From: an uncultured Gammaproteobacteria bacterium
GTDB lineage: Bacteria; Pseudomonadota; Gammaproteobacteria; Arenicellales; Poriferihabitantaceae
Length of the DNA stretch: 64,000 nt
Direction of reading: 5' to 3'
NCBI GenBank assembly: GCA_937992195.1
Contig: CALKKV010000057.1
Location: 1-64,000, forward strand
This document shows, one piece after another, positions 34,810 to 46,445 of this stretch. Position numbers and translations under genes: made by a program. The notes under the pieces are model-generated. The model made no database searches, was not told where the DNA came from, and saw only the letters and a list, made by a program, of their open reading frames with translations. Position 1 is the stretch's first letter. Each line of letters opens with the position of its first letter.

Positions 34810-37204
34810 GTTTTTTAGATTGTTTCTTTTTAGTAATCTTATCTTTTGGTTTTTTTATCTTCTTCGTTTTTTTACCATCTGTTTTTTTATCAACAGATTG
34901 CACAACCTTTGATTTTTTAGAAGATGTCTTCAAAGCGGTTGACATTTCATCTACCCGCTCATCGAATTTTCTTTTCCCGTCCTTCTCCCTAATGTCGGCC
35001 AGATCAAAATCTATTCGTGCCAAATCCAGATCGACTTTCGCAACAATAATCGTCACCCTGTCGCCCAACCTGAATCGCCTGCCATTACGCTCGCCAACCA
35101 GTTGAAAGCTCTGCGGATCAAAATGAAAGTAATCCTTACCCAGACCGGTGACATGGACCAGCCCATCGACAAATATATGATCCAGCGTCACAAAAATACC
35201 AAATTCTTTGACCCCGGAGATCACACCGCTGAACTCCTCCCCGATCTTGTCCTGCATAAACTCGGCTTTTAACCAGGACACGACGTCTCGGGTTGCGTCC
35301 TCAGCTCTTCGCTCAGTGAACGAACAATTCTCTCCAACTTCCGCAGCACTGGCATCATACGGCGCCACCTTTTTTTTTCGTTTCTTATCCAAATGATTGC
35401 GAATCAATCGATGCACAACGAGATCCGGATATCGACGAATAGGAGAGGTAAAATGTGTATAGACAGGAAAGCTTAACGCAAAATGACCGAGCAATTCAGG
35501 GCTATACTGCGCCTGACTCAAGCTACGTAATAATACCGTCTGTACCATACCGAAAATTTCTGGCCTATTCGCGGCTTGTTCAAGCAGCTCCGCATAGTTT
35601 CCAGCATCGGGGGCGTCGTCCCCTTTCAAGTACAATCCAATACTCTGTAAAAAAGCATGTAGATCTTTCAGCTTATCCTGATCCGGACCTGCGTGGTTTC
35701 GATAGATTCCAAGCTCACCAAAGGCTTCCTGGATTAATTCGCCAGCGCACACATTTGCCGCCAGCATACATTCCTCTATCATGCGATGCGCGACATTACG
35801 ATCACGCACGGTAATCTGATCTATTCGCTGTTGCTCATCGAAATGTATAAACGGCTCTGGAAAGCTAAAATTGATCGTTCCTCTGGAATCCCTTTGTTTG
35901 TTCATTACTTGGTAAAGTGAATACAGATCGTCTAACTCTGAGATTACATGACGCCATTTATCACGCAGTTTCTCATCCTTGTGATCAACAATGCCAGCAA
36001 CCAGGGTATACGTAAGCCTGGCTTTGGAGTGCATTAGCCCAGGGTAAAAGCTGTAGTTGATTACTTTACCTTTATTGTCCAGCTGCATATCACAAACCAT
36101 GCAGCATCGATCTTCTTCAGGGTTTAATGAACAAATGCCATTCGATAACATCTCGGGTAACATTGGAATAACGCGATTGGGAAAGTAAACCGAATTACCA
36201 CGCCGATACGCCTCCTGATCCATTGGACTTCCTACTTTAACGTAGTGGCTAACATCAGCGATGGCAACGACGAGACGCCAACCCTTGGCGTTCGGTTTAC
36301 AATAAACCGCATCATCGAAGTCTCTGGCGTCTTCACCATCGATTGTCACCAGAGGCAGATTGCGCACATCCTTCCTGTTTTTATCCAGCTTGGCGGACTG
36401 GAATTTCGTTCTGTCTTTATCCAGTTGCTGGTCAACTTCTGCCGGCCATTCCCAGGGAATTTCATGTTTGCGAATAGCAATGTCGATTTCCATACCTGGA
36501 GCGAGCTCATTGCCCATAATATGACTGATTTTTCCAACAGCGTGCTGATGTTGCACCGGGTGTCGAAGTAGTTTTACTACAACAATATCGCCGTTTTGCG
36601 CATCGTTGGTTTGATCGCTTGGAATTGCAATATCTCGAGCAAACCGGCTGTCGTCAGGCTCAACGAAACCCACGCCGCTCTCAAAATGAAAATGACCGAC
36701 AATCTCGCGTTCAAGATCCACGATCACTTCTACAATCACACCTTCGGAACGACCGCGAGAATCCACACTTTTTAATTTGGCAACAACACGGTCTCCGTGA
36801 AGCACTTTGCGCATTTGCTTGTGATGTAAATACAAATCATCACCGCCTTTATCCGGCCGCACGAACCCGAAACCATTTGCATGACCAATCACGCGTCCGA
36901 CAAATGCACCCATTTTATCCGGGAGAGCGAAGCGTTTACGGCGATCAACAATCACCACTCCCTGATTTTGTAGACGCTCTAACCTACCATTTAAAGATTG
37001 CTTAGCTTCTTTCTCTCTAATCTGAAAATGACGGCAGATTGCTTGAAATGTCACAGGCTCGCCAATTTCAGTCAGAAACTCTATCAACATCAGCCTTGAA
37101 GGAACCGGTATGCCAGATTCATCCGCAGCTCGGTATCCTGAACTTCGCTGCAATGAAGGTTTCGTCTTCTCAATAGATCTTGACTGTTTCTTTTTTTTAT
37201 CCAT
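34715..37204 (-). CDS. rnr: Ribonuclease R
   Basis: A processive 3'-5' exoribonuclease that degrades structured RNA. The 829 residues contain an N-terminal helix-turn-helix region, cold-shock domains (GFGFVRPDKGGDDLYL), the RNB catalytic domain with DGEDARDFDDAVYC carrying the metal-binding aspartates and HFTSPIRRYPDLVVHRLI, an S1 domain (FGIFVTLDHIFVDGLVHV) and a lysine-rich tail of about 65 residues. The tail is longer than average and dominated by Lys, Ser and Thr. Its DNA overlaps the rlmB start. rnr-rlmB linkage is common in this class. Confidence 0.97.
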   Translation of the reverse strand: MDKKKKQSRSIEKTKPSLQRSSGYRAADESGIPVPSRLMLIEFLTEIGEPVTFQAICRHFQIREKEAKQSLNGRLERLQNQGVVIVDRRKRFALPDKMGAFVGRVIGHANGFGFVRPDKGGDDLYLHHKQMRKVLHGDRVVAKLKSVDSRGRSEGVIVEVIVDLEREIVGHFHFESGVGFVEPDDSRFARDIAIPSDQTNDAQNGDIVVVKLLRHPVQHQHAVGKISHIMGNELAPGMEIDIAIRKHEIPWEWPAEVDQQLDKDRTKFQSAKLDKNRKDVRNLPLVTIDGEDARDFDDAVYCKPNAKGWRLVVAIADVSHYVKVGSPMDQEAYRRGNSVYFPNRVIPMLPEMLSNGICSLNPEEDRCCMVCDMQLDNKGKVINYSFYPGLMHSKARLTYTLVAGIVDHKDEKLRDKWRHVISELDDLYSLYQVMNKQRDSRGTINFSFPEPFIHFDEQQRIDQITVRDRNVAHRMIEECMLAANVCAGELIQEAFGELGIYRNHAGPDQDKLKDLHAFLQSIGLYLKGDDAPDAGNYAELLEQAANRPEIFGMVQTVLLRSLSQAQYSPELLGHFALSFPVYTHFTSPIRRYPDLVVHRLIRNHLDKKRKKKVAPYDASAAEVGENCSFTERRAEDATRDVVSWLKAEFMQDKIGEEFSGVISGVKEFGIFVTLDHIFVDGLVHVTGLGKDYFHFDPQSFQLVGERNGRRFRLGDRVTIIVAKVDLDLARIDFDLADIREKDGKRKFDERVDEMSTALKTSSKKSKVVQSVDKKTDGKKTKKIKKPKDKITKKKQSKKRGSKKKQSTSKRKARKKGSTKKPAKSPKPKQ

Positions 37205-37408
37205 GATGGGATTATTTCACGACAGGCCCCCAAAAAGGATATTGATTTGCGATCTGCGACAAAATAGAGATCGCTAAACCGGGGCTCGGCAGGTGATGAT
37301 AATGATCTGTTTTCCTTATGACCAGATCAAAAATAATTACAGGTTAAGCCTAGCTTTTATGACAGAACTTGTTATCGTAAAGGCTCAATTAATCGCACCA
37401 TTGCCCTC

Positions 37409-38956
37409 ATGAAAATCGGTATTCCTGCTGAAGTACAGACAAATGAAAACAGAGTTGCCTGCACTCCGGAAGAAACGGAAAAACTCATCAAGTTAGGACA
37501 CCAGGTCGCTATCGAGGCTGGCGCTGGTACTGCGGCAGGTTATACAGACGATGCTTTTACAAAAGCTGGCGCCTCTCTGATAAAAAGTACCAGACAGCTT
37601 TGGGAGCAGTCCGAAATCGTTCTTAAGGTTCGTGCCCCTCAGCACCACCCTGTGTTAGAGGTTGATGAGACCTCATTGTTAACCCAAGGAAAGATCCTGA
37701 TCAGTTTTCTGGCACCTGGACAAAATCCGGATTTGCTCGAAGCCATCGCTACAAACAAAGCGACTGCGTTAGCAGTAGAAGCGGTCCCGCGTATCTCCCG
37801 TGCCCAAAAGATGGACGCGCTTTCTTCAATGGCAAATATTGCAGGCTACCGTTCTGTCATTGAGGCAGGCCAACATTTTGGGCGGTTTTTTACAGGTCAG
37901 ATTACCGCTGCTGGCAAGGTCCCGCCTGCGAAGGTCATGATTATAGGCGCTGGTGTCGCTGGCTTGGCGGCAATTGGCGCCGCCGTAAGTTTAGGCGCCA
38001 TAGTGAGAGCATTTGACACTCGGCCAGAAGTCAAAGAACAAATAGAAAGCATGAGCGCTGAGTTTCTTGAACTTGAATTTGAGGAAGATGGCAGCGGTGA
38101 AGGCGGTTATGCGAAAACTATGAGCAAGGAGTTTATCGACGCAGAAATGGCATTGTTTCTGGAGCAGGCCAGAGAAGTCGATATTATTATCACAACCGCG
38201 TTGATTCCAGGAAAACCAGCACCAAAGTTGATCACTACTGAAATGGTTGAAGCAATGAAACCAAATAGCGTAGTTGTCGATTTGGCGGCCGAACAAGGTG
38301 GAAACTGCGAGCTCACTGTGCCTGGTGAAGCGATAAAACACAATGGCGTAACTGTTGTGGGCTATACAGATTATCCTAGCAAGATGGCAACGCAATCCAG
38401 CCAGCTGTATGCGACAAATTTGCGCCATTTACTCACTGAACTCACTCCTGAGAAAGATGGCAACATCGTTGTAGACATGGAGGATGAAGTCATTCGTAGC
38501 GCAACAGTTGTTCACGATGGCACCGTCACCTGGCCCCCTCCCCCGGTAAAACTTTCAGCTGCCCCGGCTAAACCGAAAGCGCCGCCACCGGCACCCGTTG
38601 AAGAAAAACCGAACTCCCCATGGGCGACAGTGATCGCAATGATCGTCGGTGGTCTGGCTATTCTCAGCGTAGGATCAGTTGCTCCTGCTTCTTTTATGAA
38701 CCACTTTATTGTGTTCGTGCTTGCCTGCTTTGTTGGTTTTCAAGTTATTTGGAGCGTCACTCCTGCACTGCATACACCGTTGATGAGCGTTACTAATGCG
38801 ATCAGTGGAATTATCGTTATCGGCGCATTGCTCCAGGTCGGCTCCAGTAGCACCTTTGGAGCGGCACTAGCTATTCTAGCTGTCGCTCTTGCGTCCATTA
38901 ACATCGCCGGGGGCTTTCTTGTCACCCTGAGAATGTTAAAGATGTTTCAAAAATAA
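37409..38956 (+). CDS. pntA: NAD(P) transhydrogenase subunit alpha
   Basis: The inner-membrane proton-translocating enzyme that moves hydride from NADH to NADP. The 515-residue alpha subunit has the NAD(H)-binding dI domain ([32 protein letters not shown] [16 protein letters not shown]), a Pro-Ala-rich linker near 385-400 and three or four C-terminal membrane helices ([44 protein letters not shown]). It is the undivided form. pntB follows after 31 bp and the pair must be co-expressed. Confidence 0.97.
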   Translation: MKIGIPAEVQTNENRVACTPEETEKLIKLGHQVAIEAGAGTAAGYTDDAFTKAGASLIKSTRQLWEQSEIVLKVRAPQHHPVLEVDETSLLTQGKILISFLAPGQNPDLLEAIATNKATALAVEAVPRISRAQKMDALSSMANIAGYRSVIEAGQHFGRFFTGQITAAGKVPPAKVMIIGAGVAGLAAIGAAVSLGAIVRAFDTRPEVKEQIESMSAEFLELEFEEDGSGEGGYAKTMSKEFIDAEMALFLEQAREVDIIITTALIPGKPAPKLITTEMVEAMKPNSVVVDLAAEQGGNCELTVPGEAIKHNGVTVVGYTDYPSKMATQSSQLYATNLRHLLTELTPEKDGNIVVDMEDEVIRSATVVHDGTVTWPPPPVKLSAAPAKPKAPPPAPVEEKPNSPWATVIAMIVGGLAILSVGSVAPASFMNHFIVFVLACFVGFQVIWSVTPALHTPLMSVTNAISGIIVIGALLQVGSSSTFGAALAILAVALASINIAGGFLVTLRMLKMFQK

Positions 38957-38987
38957 CCCGCGAAGCGCACATAACCACTAACTAATT

Positions 38988-40385
38988 ATGAACAACGGTT
39001 TTATTATTTCAGCCTATGTGATCTCCAGCATTCTGTTTATCCTGAGTCTTGGCGGGCTGAGCAATCAGGAGACCTCGCGCCGCGGTAACATTTACGGAAT
39101 GATCGGCATGGCAATCGCCATTGTCGCGACTTTGATGAGTGATCAGGTCAGCAATTATGTGTTGATACTCATACCAGTTATTTTTGGAGGCGCTATTGGC
39201 GCCTATTTTGCCGCTCGAGTGGAAATGACGGCGATGCCTGAGCTAGTTGCTATTCTGCATAGCTTTGTCGGTCTCGCGGCAACCCTGGTTGGCTTCGCTA
39301 CCTATCTCGACCCTGCCGCACATTTTGTTGGCGTAGAAAAAACCATACATGATGTAGAGATCTATCTCGGTATTTTGATTGGCGCAGTAACCTTTACCGG
39401 GTCAGTTGTCGCCTATGGAAAGTTGAATGGGTCAATCGGTAGTAAAGCATTAATCTTACCGGCACGGCATTTTTTGAATCTTGGAATTCTGATCGCCTGC
39501 ATTATTCTGGGTAAGTTTTTTATCGGAGCTGAGTCCGTATCCAGTGGCATGTTACCGCTGATTTTGATGACCATACTCGCGCTCGCTTTCGGGGTACATA
39601 TGGTTATGGCAATTGGCGGCGCCGATATGCCAGTAGTCATCTCAATGTTGAATAGTTATTCGGGTTGGGCTGCTGCGGCAACCGGATTTATGTTATCCAA
39701 TGATCTACTGATCGTGGTTGGCGCATTGGTAGGTTCCAGTGGCGCGATACTTTCTTATATCATGTGTCGTGCGATGAACCGCAAGTTTCTCAGCGTCATT
39801 ATGGGTGGCTTTGGTACGACTACAGGTGGAAGCGGTGGTGGCAGCTCAGAGGGAGAGCAAACTGAGGTTACGCCAATTACTGCGGCAGAAACCGCTGACT
39901 TGTTGACGGAAAGTAACTCACTCGTTATCGTCCCTGGCTACGGAATGGCGGTAGCCCATGCCCAGCACCTTGTTTCCGAACTCACCAAGAAATTGCGCGA
40001 TAAAGACATAGACGTGAAGTTCGCAATACATCCAGTGGCTGGAAGGATGCCCGGACATATGAATGTGCTATTGGCTGAAGCGAAAGTACCGTATGACATT
40101 GTCCTGGAAATGGACGAAATTAATGACGATCTGGCTGAGACCGATGTTGTAATGGTGATTGGTGCGAACGACATTGTTAACCCTTCTGCAATCGACGAAC
40201 CCGATAGTCCGATTGCCGGTATGCCGGTGCTTGAAGTCTGGAATGCAAAAAGTGTCATCGTTATGAAGCGCAGCATGGCAAGCGGTTATGCCGGGGTAGA
40301 AAATCCGTTGTTCTTTAAGGACAACACCCAGATGTTATTTGGTGACGCGAAAGAAAGCGTTGAAACAATCGTCGCCAGTCTGTAG
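38988..40385 (+). CDS. pntB: NAD(P) transhydrogenase subunit beta
   Basis: Partner of pntA. The 465 residues form about eight or nine membrane helices ([65 protein letters not shown]) followed by the NADP-binding dIII domain with [38 protein letters not shown] and the C-terminal [16 protein letters not shown]. Length and motif order match PntB of gammaproteobacteria. Confidence 0.97.
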   Translation: MNNGFIISAYVISSILFILSLGGLSNQETSRRGNIYGMIGMAIAIVATLMSDQVSNYVLILIPVIFGGAIGAYFAARVEMTAMPELVAILHSFVGLAATLVGFATYLDPAAHFVGVEKTIHDVEIYLGILIGAVTFTGSVVAYGKLNGSIGSKALILPARHFLNLGILIACIILGKFFIGAESVSSGMLPLILMTILALAFGVHMVMAIGGADMPVVISMLNSYSGWAAAATGFMLSNDLLIVVGALVGSSGAILSYIMCRAMNRKFLSVIMGGFGTTTGGSGGGSSEGEQTEVTPITAAETADLLTESNSLVIVPGYGMAVAHAQHLVSELTKKLRDKDIDVKFAIHPVAGRMPGHMNVLLAEAKVPYDIVLEMDEINDDLAETDVVMVIGANDIVNPSAIDEPDSPIAGMPVLEVWNAKSVIVMKRSMASGYAGVENPLFFKDNTQMLFGDAKESVETIVASL

Positions 40386-40463
40386 TTTAAATTACCAGTT
40401 TAGACCACTTCCCTGAGCAAACTCTTAGCGACCACAGAAACGCCTTAAGCGACGGCATCGGTA

Positions 40464-40469
40464 TATAAT
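40464..40469 (+). promoter_or_regulatory. Probable -10 box for hisG
   Basis: A perfect TATAAT at 40464-40469 lies 28 bases before the hisG ATG. The -35 region is poor. It supports transcription of hisG separately from pntB, which ends 111 bp upstream. Confidence 0.35.
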
Positions 40470-40496
40470 CGCGCCTCAATTTTATTTTTTGCGTTA

Positions 40497-41375
40497 ATGT
40501 CAAACAATTTGAAACTCGGTATACCTAAAGGCAGCCTGGAAAAAGCCACCCTTGAGTTATTTTCTCACGCCGGCTGGAATATCAATACGCGATCACGAAA
40601 TTATTTTCCTTCGATCGATGATGCGGATATTAGTTGTTCGTTAGTTCGGTCCCAAGAAATGGGTCCCTATGTTGCCAATGGAACCCTCGATGTTGGCCTC
40701 ACAGGACAGGATTGGATCGCTGAAACCGGTGCCGATGTAGAAATCATATCTGATCTGGTCTATTCAAAAGCATCGGACCAACCCTGCCGCTGGGTCTTAA
40801 TTGTAAAAGAAGACTCTCCCATCCAGTCGATTGAAGATTTGGAGGGAAAAGTGATCTCCACTGAATTAATGGGTTTTACAAAGCGCTATTTAGAAGAGCG
40901 TAATATCAATGCTGAAGTACAGTTTTCTTGGGGAGCAACAGAAGCAAAAGTGGTAGAAGGACTGGCAGATGCCGCAGTCGAAATCACCGAAACTGGCAGC
41001 ACGATAAGAGCCCATGGCTTACGCATTGTGAGTGATCTATTATTCACCCATACTGTCATTGTTGCCAATAAGGCTGCCATGGCAGATCCTTGGAAGAAAC
41101 AGAAAATAGACAATATTGCGCTCTTGCTGAACAGCGCATTGTTGGCACGTGAAAAAGTACTGTTAAAAATGAATGTTCCCTCTTCCGCCATTGATGAAAT
41201 CGTAAAGCAGCTTCCCGCACTGCATGCGCCAACAATTAATCAACTGTATGGAGATGACTGGTTAGCTGTTGAGACTGTGATTAATCGTAGCGAGGTGCGT
41301 GACATTGTGCCCGTACTAAAACGAGCAGGCGCAGAAGGCATTCTGGAGTTCGAACTGCGAAAGATGGTTCGTTAA
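40497..41375 (+). CDS. hisG: ATP phosphoribosyltransferase, long form
   Basis: The first enzyme of histidine synthesis, joining ATP and PRPP. The 292 residues include the catalytic domains with GIPKGSLEKATLELFSHAG, the PRPP-binding loop region DAAVEITETGSTIRAHGL and a C-terminal ACT-like regulatory domain of about 75 residues (SSAIDEIVKQLPALHAPTI). This is the self-sufficient long form, which does not need the HisZ accessory protein and is allosterically inhibited by histidine in known cases. It stands alone, not with hisD or hisC, and no hisZ lies between hflC and purA, where short-form lineages often carry it. Confidence 0.96.
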   Translation: MSNNLKLGIPKGSLEKATLELFSHAGWNINTRSRNYFPSIDDADISCSLVRSQEMGPYVANGTLDVGLTGQDWIAETGADVEIISDLVYSKASDQPCRWVLIVKEDSPIQSIEDLEGKVISTELMGFTKRYLEERNINAEVQFSWGATEAKVVEGLADAAVEITETGSTIRAHGLRIVSDLLFTHTVIVANKAAMADPWKKQKIDNIALLLNSALLAREKVLLKMNVPSSAIDEIVKQLPALHAPTINQLYGDDWLAVETVINRSEVRDIVPVLKRAGAEGILEFELRKMVR

Positions 41376-41406
41376 CACCCTGCTTACCTGGATTAAATAT
41401 GATGCA

Positions 41407-41437
41407 AAAAAACCGGCTTAAAAGCCGGTTTTTTTAT
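41407..41437. terminator. Bidirectional rho-independent terminator between hisG and the LysM gene
   Basis: A stem of aaccggctt and aagccggtt with flanking A and T runs on both sides lies between two convergent genes. It ends hisG on the plus strand and the LysM gene on the minus strand. Strong stem with a T-run of seven. Confidence 0.85.
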
Positions 41438-41476
41438 GCCCATAAAATTGGGCAGAAGACTTAGACTACTTTCCGC

Positions 41477-41965
41477 TCAGGAAGAGTTCTTAATGTAAGC
41501 AACATCAGAATCTTCGATCGGTCCAACAGACCACGCTCCACGAGTTTTTGCGTGTTTAATCGCGCCATCAATATCAGCTTGGGAAGAATCTCGTGGGATT
41601 ACCAAAACCTGACCGGGGTAAATCAAATCAGCATCTTTGATTTGGTCAAGGTTTGCCTTATAGATCAAAGGCCATTTCTCAGGAATGTTATAAACTTCTT
41701 CTTCGCCAGAAATTCCCCAAAGGTGCTCACCTTTGGCGACTGTCCAGCTTGTTAGCTCTGTCGACTCAGGCTCTGCTGCAGGAGCAGCAGCTGCGACAGC
41801 TGGTGCTGCTGGCGCCGGAGCAGGTGCAGCAGCTTGTGCTTCTTCAGCAGGCTTACTCTTCGCACTAATACAGCCAGTTGCCAGTGCTGCAGCAACCAAA
41901 ATGGCAGATAACTTAAGCCCTGAAACAAGCTTACCCGAGGTAGTTTTATCGGCTACATGTGACAT
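41477..41965 (-). CDS. LysM-domain lipoprotein
   Basis: A 162-residue protein with a lipobox LATGC at about residues 29-33 after a hydrophobic signal, indicating acylation at Cys33. An Ala-Pro-rich spacer (AAAPAPAPAAPAVAAA) reaches across the periplasm, and then one LysM domain follows (SWTVAKGEHLWGISGEEEVY, ending with DLIYPGQVLVIPRD), which would bind peptidoglycan. No catalytic domain follows, so it is probably a tether or regulator rather than an amidase. It is convergent with hisG and separated from gabD by 265 bp in which I see nothing. Confidence 0.9.
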   Translation of the reverse strand: MSHVADKTTSGKLVSGLKLSAILVAAALATGCISAKSKPAEEAQAAAPAPAPAAPAVAAAAPAAEPESTELTSWTVAKGEHLWGISGEEEVYNIPEKWPLIYKANLDQIKDADLIYPGQVLVIPRDSSQADIDGAIKHAKTRGAWSVGPIEDSDVAYIKNSS

Positions 41966-42230
41966 GCAGTGACGTCTCCAGTTTATGTTCGTTAATGAAT
42001 AAACAAGCTCGCAATTGGCGCAAACCCTTTACCTTCGGGGATTTTAGCGCTGCGGTCTAGCAATAGCAAGGGAAAGAAAATCATTATTTTCCAAGAATAT
42101 ATGGCGAAATTATGGTTTCTTCGGCCCACCGTAGCACTATCTTCGCTCATTTAGGCAAAAAAGCATGAAAACGGGGTTGATCGGTCTAAAACTGCCGATA
42201 AATGGGTTACACAATAGCTTGACAGAAAGT

Positions 42231-43688
42231 CTAGGTAATTCCACCTACACACAAGTACTTCATCTCCAGATACTCCTCAATCCCGTGTTGAGAGCCTTCA
42301 CGGCCGATACCTGACTGTTTTATGCCTCCAAAAGGCGCGATTTCGTTGGAAATGATGCCTGTATTGATTCCTACCATGCCATATTCCAAGCCCTCAGACA
42401 CGCGCCAGGTTCTGGCCAGATCATTACTATAAAAATAAGCAGCCAACCCAAACTCCGTGTCATTGGCCTGCGCAATCACCTCTTCTTCGTCAGTGAATCG
42501 GAACAAAGGAGCAAGAGGGCCAAAGGTTTCTTCTGTTGCCACCTTCATTGAAGAAGTCACATTTGTCAGAATTGTCGGTTCAAAGAAGGTACTGCCAAGC
42601 TTGTGGCGGTTACCGCCAAGTTTAATCTCAGCACCTTTCGATACTGCATCGTTGATGTGATCTTCAACTTTTTCCACCGCAGCCATGTCGATCAACGGTC
42701 CTTGAACCACACCGTCATCTGCGCCATCCCCTATTTTCATAGCCGCAACTGCTTCAGCAAGCTTAGAGGAAAAGGCGTCATAAATGGTATCGTGAACATA
42801 GATGCGATTACTACAAACACAGGTCTGCCCGGCGTTTCTATACTTAGACATAATCGCACCTTCCACTGCTGCATCGATATCTGCGTCATCGAAAACAATA
42901 AACGGTGCATTACCACCCAGTTCCAACGCGACTTTAATAATCGAATCAGAACACTGCTTCATCAATAAACGACCAACTTCGGTCGATCCGGTGAAACTGA
43001 GATGACGGACGTCAGGATTCGAGGTCATTTCACCACCGATCGCACCTGATGCACCGGTCAAAATGCTCATTACACCCGCTGGTACGCCCGCCTGTTCCGC
43101 GAGCTCACATAAAGCAAATGCCGACAATGGCGTTTGTGTTGCTGGTTTAACAACGACCGCACATCCAGCTGCCAGAGCAGGTCCAACTTTGCGAGTGATC
43201 ATGGCCGACGGAAAATTCCATGGCGTTATTGCCACACAAACCCCAACCGGTTGTTTAATCACAACGATACGTTTGTCAGATTGGTGTTGCGGAATCGTCT
43301 CACCATTTACTCGCTTTGCTTCTTCACCAAACCACTCAAGGAATGAAGCGGCGTAGGCAATCTCCCCCATCGACTCAGCCAGTGGCTTACCTTGCTCTAG
43401 GGTCATTAAACGCGCTAAGTCTGACTGATTCTCCATCATTAGTTCAAACCAGCGACGTAAAATTACGGCACGTTCCTTTGCCAGCATATTTCGCCACTTA
43501 ACCTGCGCTACTTTTGCCGCGGCAATCGCTTCTCTGGTTTCATCAGCACCCATGCGCGGCACCGTCGCAATTACTTCTCCATTAGCAGGATTGGTTACAT
43601 CAACTGTTGCGCCATCTTTCGCATCGCACCACTGACCGTTGATATAGCACTGGGTTCGGTATAACGCCGGGTTATTGAGAGTAATCAT
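42231..43688 (-). CDS. gabD: NAD(P)-dependent succinate-semialdehyde dehydrogenase
   Basis: It oxidises succinate semialdehyde to succinate, commonly at the end of GABA breakdown. The 485-residue aldehyde dehydrogenase has the family motifs VAITPWNFPSAMITRKVGPA, LSFTGSTEVGRLLMKQ, the catalytic Glu in LELGGNAPFIV, the catalytic Cys in RNAGQTCVCSNRIYVH, and EETFGPLAPLFRF. The GabD-type C terminus has GGIKQSGIGREGS. No GABA aminotransferase or permease is adjacent, so the substrate is inferred from family resemblance only. Confidence 0.92.
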   Translation of the reverse strand: MITLNNPALYRTQCYINGQWCDAKDGATVDVTNPANGEVIATVPRMGADETREAIAAAKVAQVKWRNMLAKERAVILRRWFELMMENQSDLARLMTLEQGKPLAESMGEIAYAASFLEWFGEEAKRVNGETIPQHQSDKRIVVIKQPVGVCVAITPWNFPSAMITRKVGPALAAGCAVVVKPATQTPLSAFALCELAEQAGVPAGVMSILTGASGAIGGEMTSNPDVRHLSFTGSTEVGRLLMKQCSDSIIKVALELGGNAPFIVFDDADIDAAVEGAIMSKYRNAGQTCVCSNRIYVHDTIYDAFSSKLAEAVAAMKIGDGADDGVVQGPLIDMAAVEKVEDHINDAVSKGAEIKLGGNRHKLGSTFFEPTILTNVTSSMKVATEETFGPLAPLFRFTDEEEVIAQANDTEFGLAAYFYSNDLARTWRVSEGLEYGMVGINTGIISNEIAPFGGIKQSGIGREGSQHGIEEYLEMKYLCVGGIT

Positions 43689-43772
43689 GGGGTATCTCCA
43701 AAATCTTAAAAATGAATATGAATCGCCGCACTCAAATAAGCAAACGACTGACTGTTTAGTGACCTAAATTTG

Positions 43773-45083
<1,311 letters not shown>

Positions 45084-45121
45084 TTAAGCTCTTCTGATAA
45101 ATAGAGGAATATTCGTTAATT

Positions 45122-45313
45122 CTAATTTCTTACTAGGTAAAGAATAAACAATCCCACAGCCATACTCATAAAACCAAAACGGCGCAGCGCCGCATCTGGC
45201 AGTGCTGCTATCTGCTCAACAAACCGCCTAAATGCAGGCGGGTTAGCAAACGGTATGATTCCTTCAAAAACTAAATATAGCGCAAACGCCGCAAGCAAAT
45301 CATTCCAGTTCAT
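45122..45313 (-). CDS. DUF2065 (YjeT-like) small membrane protein
   Basis: A 63-residue protein with two membrane helices (LLAAFALYLVFEGIIPF near 5-21 and FGFMSMAVGLFILYLV near 46-62) joined by an amphipathic segment. This is the DUF2065 pattern, regularly found between hflC and purA in gammaproteobacteria. Its function is unknown. Its position after the hflC terminator suggests a promoter in the 45314-45466 gap, where I could not name one. Confidence 0.88.
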   Translation of the reverse strand: MNWNDLLAAFALYLVFEGIIPFANPPAFRRFVEQIAALPDAALRRFGFMSMAVGLFILYLVRN

Positions 45314-45466
45314 AAGCTAAGGTCGTGATCCAACATCAGGCGCATATCGCCATTCGGGATAATCTAAAGAGTCAAAATTTCACCCCTATTACCGCTGTCA
45401 AACGATACGGGAAAACAGTTGCTGACTCGGCATGCATACCTAGGTTAGCAGTCTTTGAAGACAAAA

Positions 45467-45490
45467 AGAAACCGCCCTAAGGCGGTTTCT
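45467..45490 (-). terminator. Rho-independent terminator after hflC
   Basis: On the minus strand agaaaccgcc, a short loop and ggcggtttct form a 10-bp stem followed by TTTTTG. It lies 23 bases after the hflC stop and separates hflKC from DUF2065-purA. Confidence 0.85.
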
Positions 45491-45512
45491 TCGCTAGTGT
45501 ATTGAACTACAC

Positions 45513-46442
45513 TCAATTGGGCAAGGCTGAACTCACTGAATTACCTGAAGAATTAGCTGGAGCGCTACCTGTCGCCGGTTCTCGCGAGTTCTTGAAGAAG
45601 CGGAAGAAATCTGAGCTAGGGTCGATCACCATCAAATCATCTTTACTACTAAAAGTATTTCGATAAGCGTTCAAACTACGATACAGATTATAAAACTCTC
45701 TGTCTTTCCCATAGGCTTCAGCATAGGTTGCAGTGGCTATCGCGTCACCATTACCACGCAGCTGCTCAGCATCTCTTGTCGCATTCGCCAATAAAATTTG
45801 ACGCTGCCGATCAGCATTTGCTCGAATTTTTTCAGCCTCCTCTTCACCTTGTGCGCGTAGCTCTTTAGCTACCCGTTGACGCTCAGCCTGCATCCGTTGA
45901 TACACACTTTCACTAACTGCGGGGTCAAGATCAACCCGCTTCAATCTCACATCAATCACTTCAATCCCGAGCGACCTTGCTTCCTCTTCCATAGAATTTC
46001 GTACCACCTCCATTATCTTGGCCCGATCTCCCGATATAACCTCTTGCACGTTGCGTTTACCAAACTCTTGTCGCAAGCTGTCTTCTACTCGTTGCGCTAG
46101 TCGTTGGCGAGCGTTAAACGTTCTACCTTGCAAGCGCACGTAAAACTCACGCACATCTTGAATTCGCCATTTTACAAAAGAATCAACCACCAGGTTTTTC
46201 TTTTCTCCGGTCAAATAAAGCTGTGGTTCCGAGTCCATTGTTTGAACTCGAGCATCAAAGAACTTTATATTGTTTACAAATGGAATTTTAAAATGTATGC
46301 CAGGCTCAATTTCCGACTCCACAATCTCTCCGAATCGAAACTTAATCGCTTTTTCTCTTTCGTCGACAAAATACACTGACATAAACAATGTAGCAACAAT
46401 AACCCCAAGGAGAACCAATACTGCTGTGCTTAAACTTTTCAT
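45513..46442 (-). CDS. hflC: HflC, SPFH-domain subunit of the HflKC complex
   Basis: With HflK it forms a periplasmic-side cage around FtsH that limits its proteolysis of membrane proteins. The 309 residues have a single N-terminal membrane helix (VLVLLGVIVATLFMSVYFV) followed by an SPFH/band-7 domain (VDEREKAIKFRFGEIVESEIEPGIHFKIP) and an alpha-helical coiled region rich in Arg and Gln (AERQRVAKELRAQGEEEAEKI). It starts 3 bp after the hflK stop. Ends in a Ser-, Gly- and Pro-rich tail. Confidence 0.96.
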   Translation of the reverse strand: MKSLSTAVLVLLGVIVATLFMSVYFVDEREKAIKFRFGEIVESEIEPGIHFKIPFVNNIKFFDARVQTMDSEPQLYLTGEKKNLVVDSFVKWRIQDVREFYVRLQGRTFNARQRLAQRVEDSLRQEFGKRNVQEVISGDRAKIMEVVRNSMEEEARSLGIEVIDVRLKRVDLDPAVSESVYQRMQAERQRVAKELRAQGEEEAEKIRANADRQRQILLANATRDAEQLRGNGDAIATATYAEAYGKDREFYNLYRSLNAYRNTFSSKDDLMVIDPSSDFFRFFKNSREPATGSAPANSSGNSVSSALPN

Positions 46443-46445
46443 AAA

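Noticed and set aside
37205..37408. Possible tRNA gene upstream of pntA (some gammaproteobacteria have a tRNA next to rnr)
   Set aside because: No cloverleaf, T-loop sequence or CCA end can be found in the gap.
41966..42230. Gap between the LysM gene and gabD checked for small genes or RNA
   Set aside because: No hairpin with T-run, ribosome site or open frame of interest was seen.
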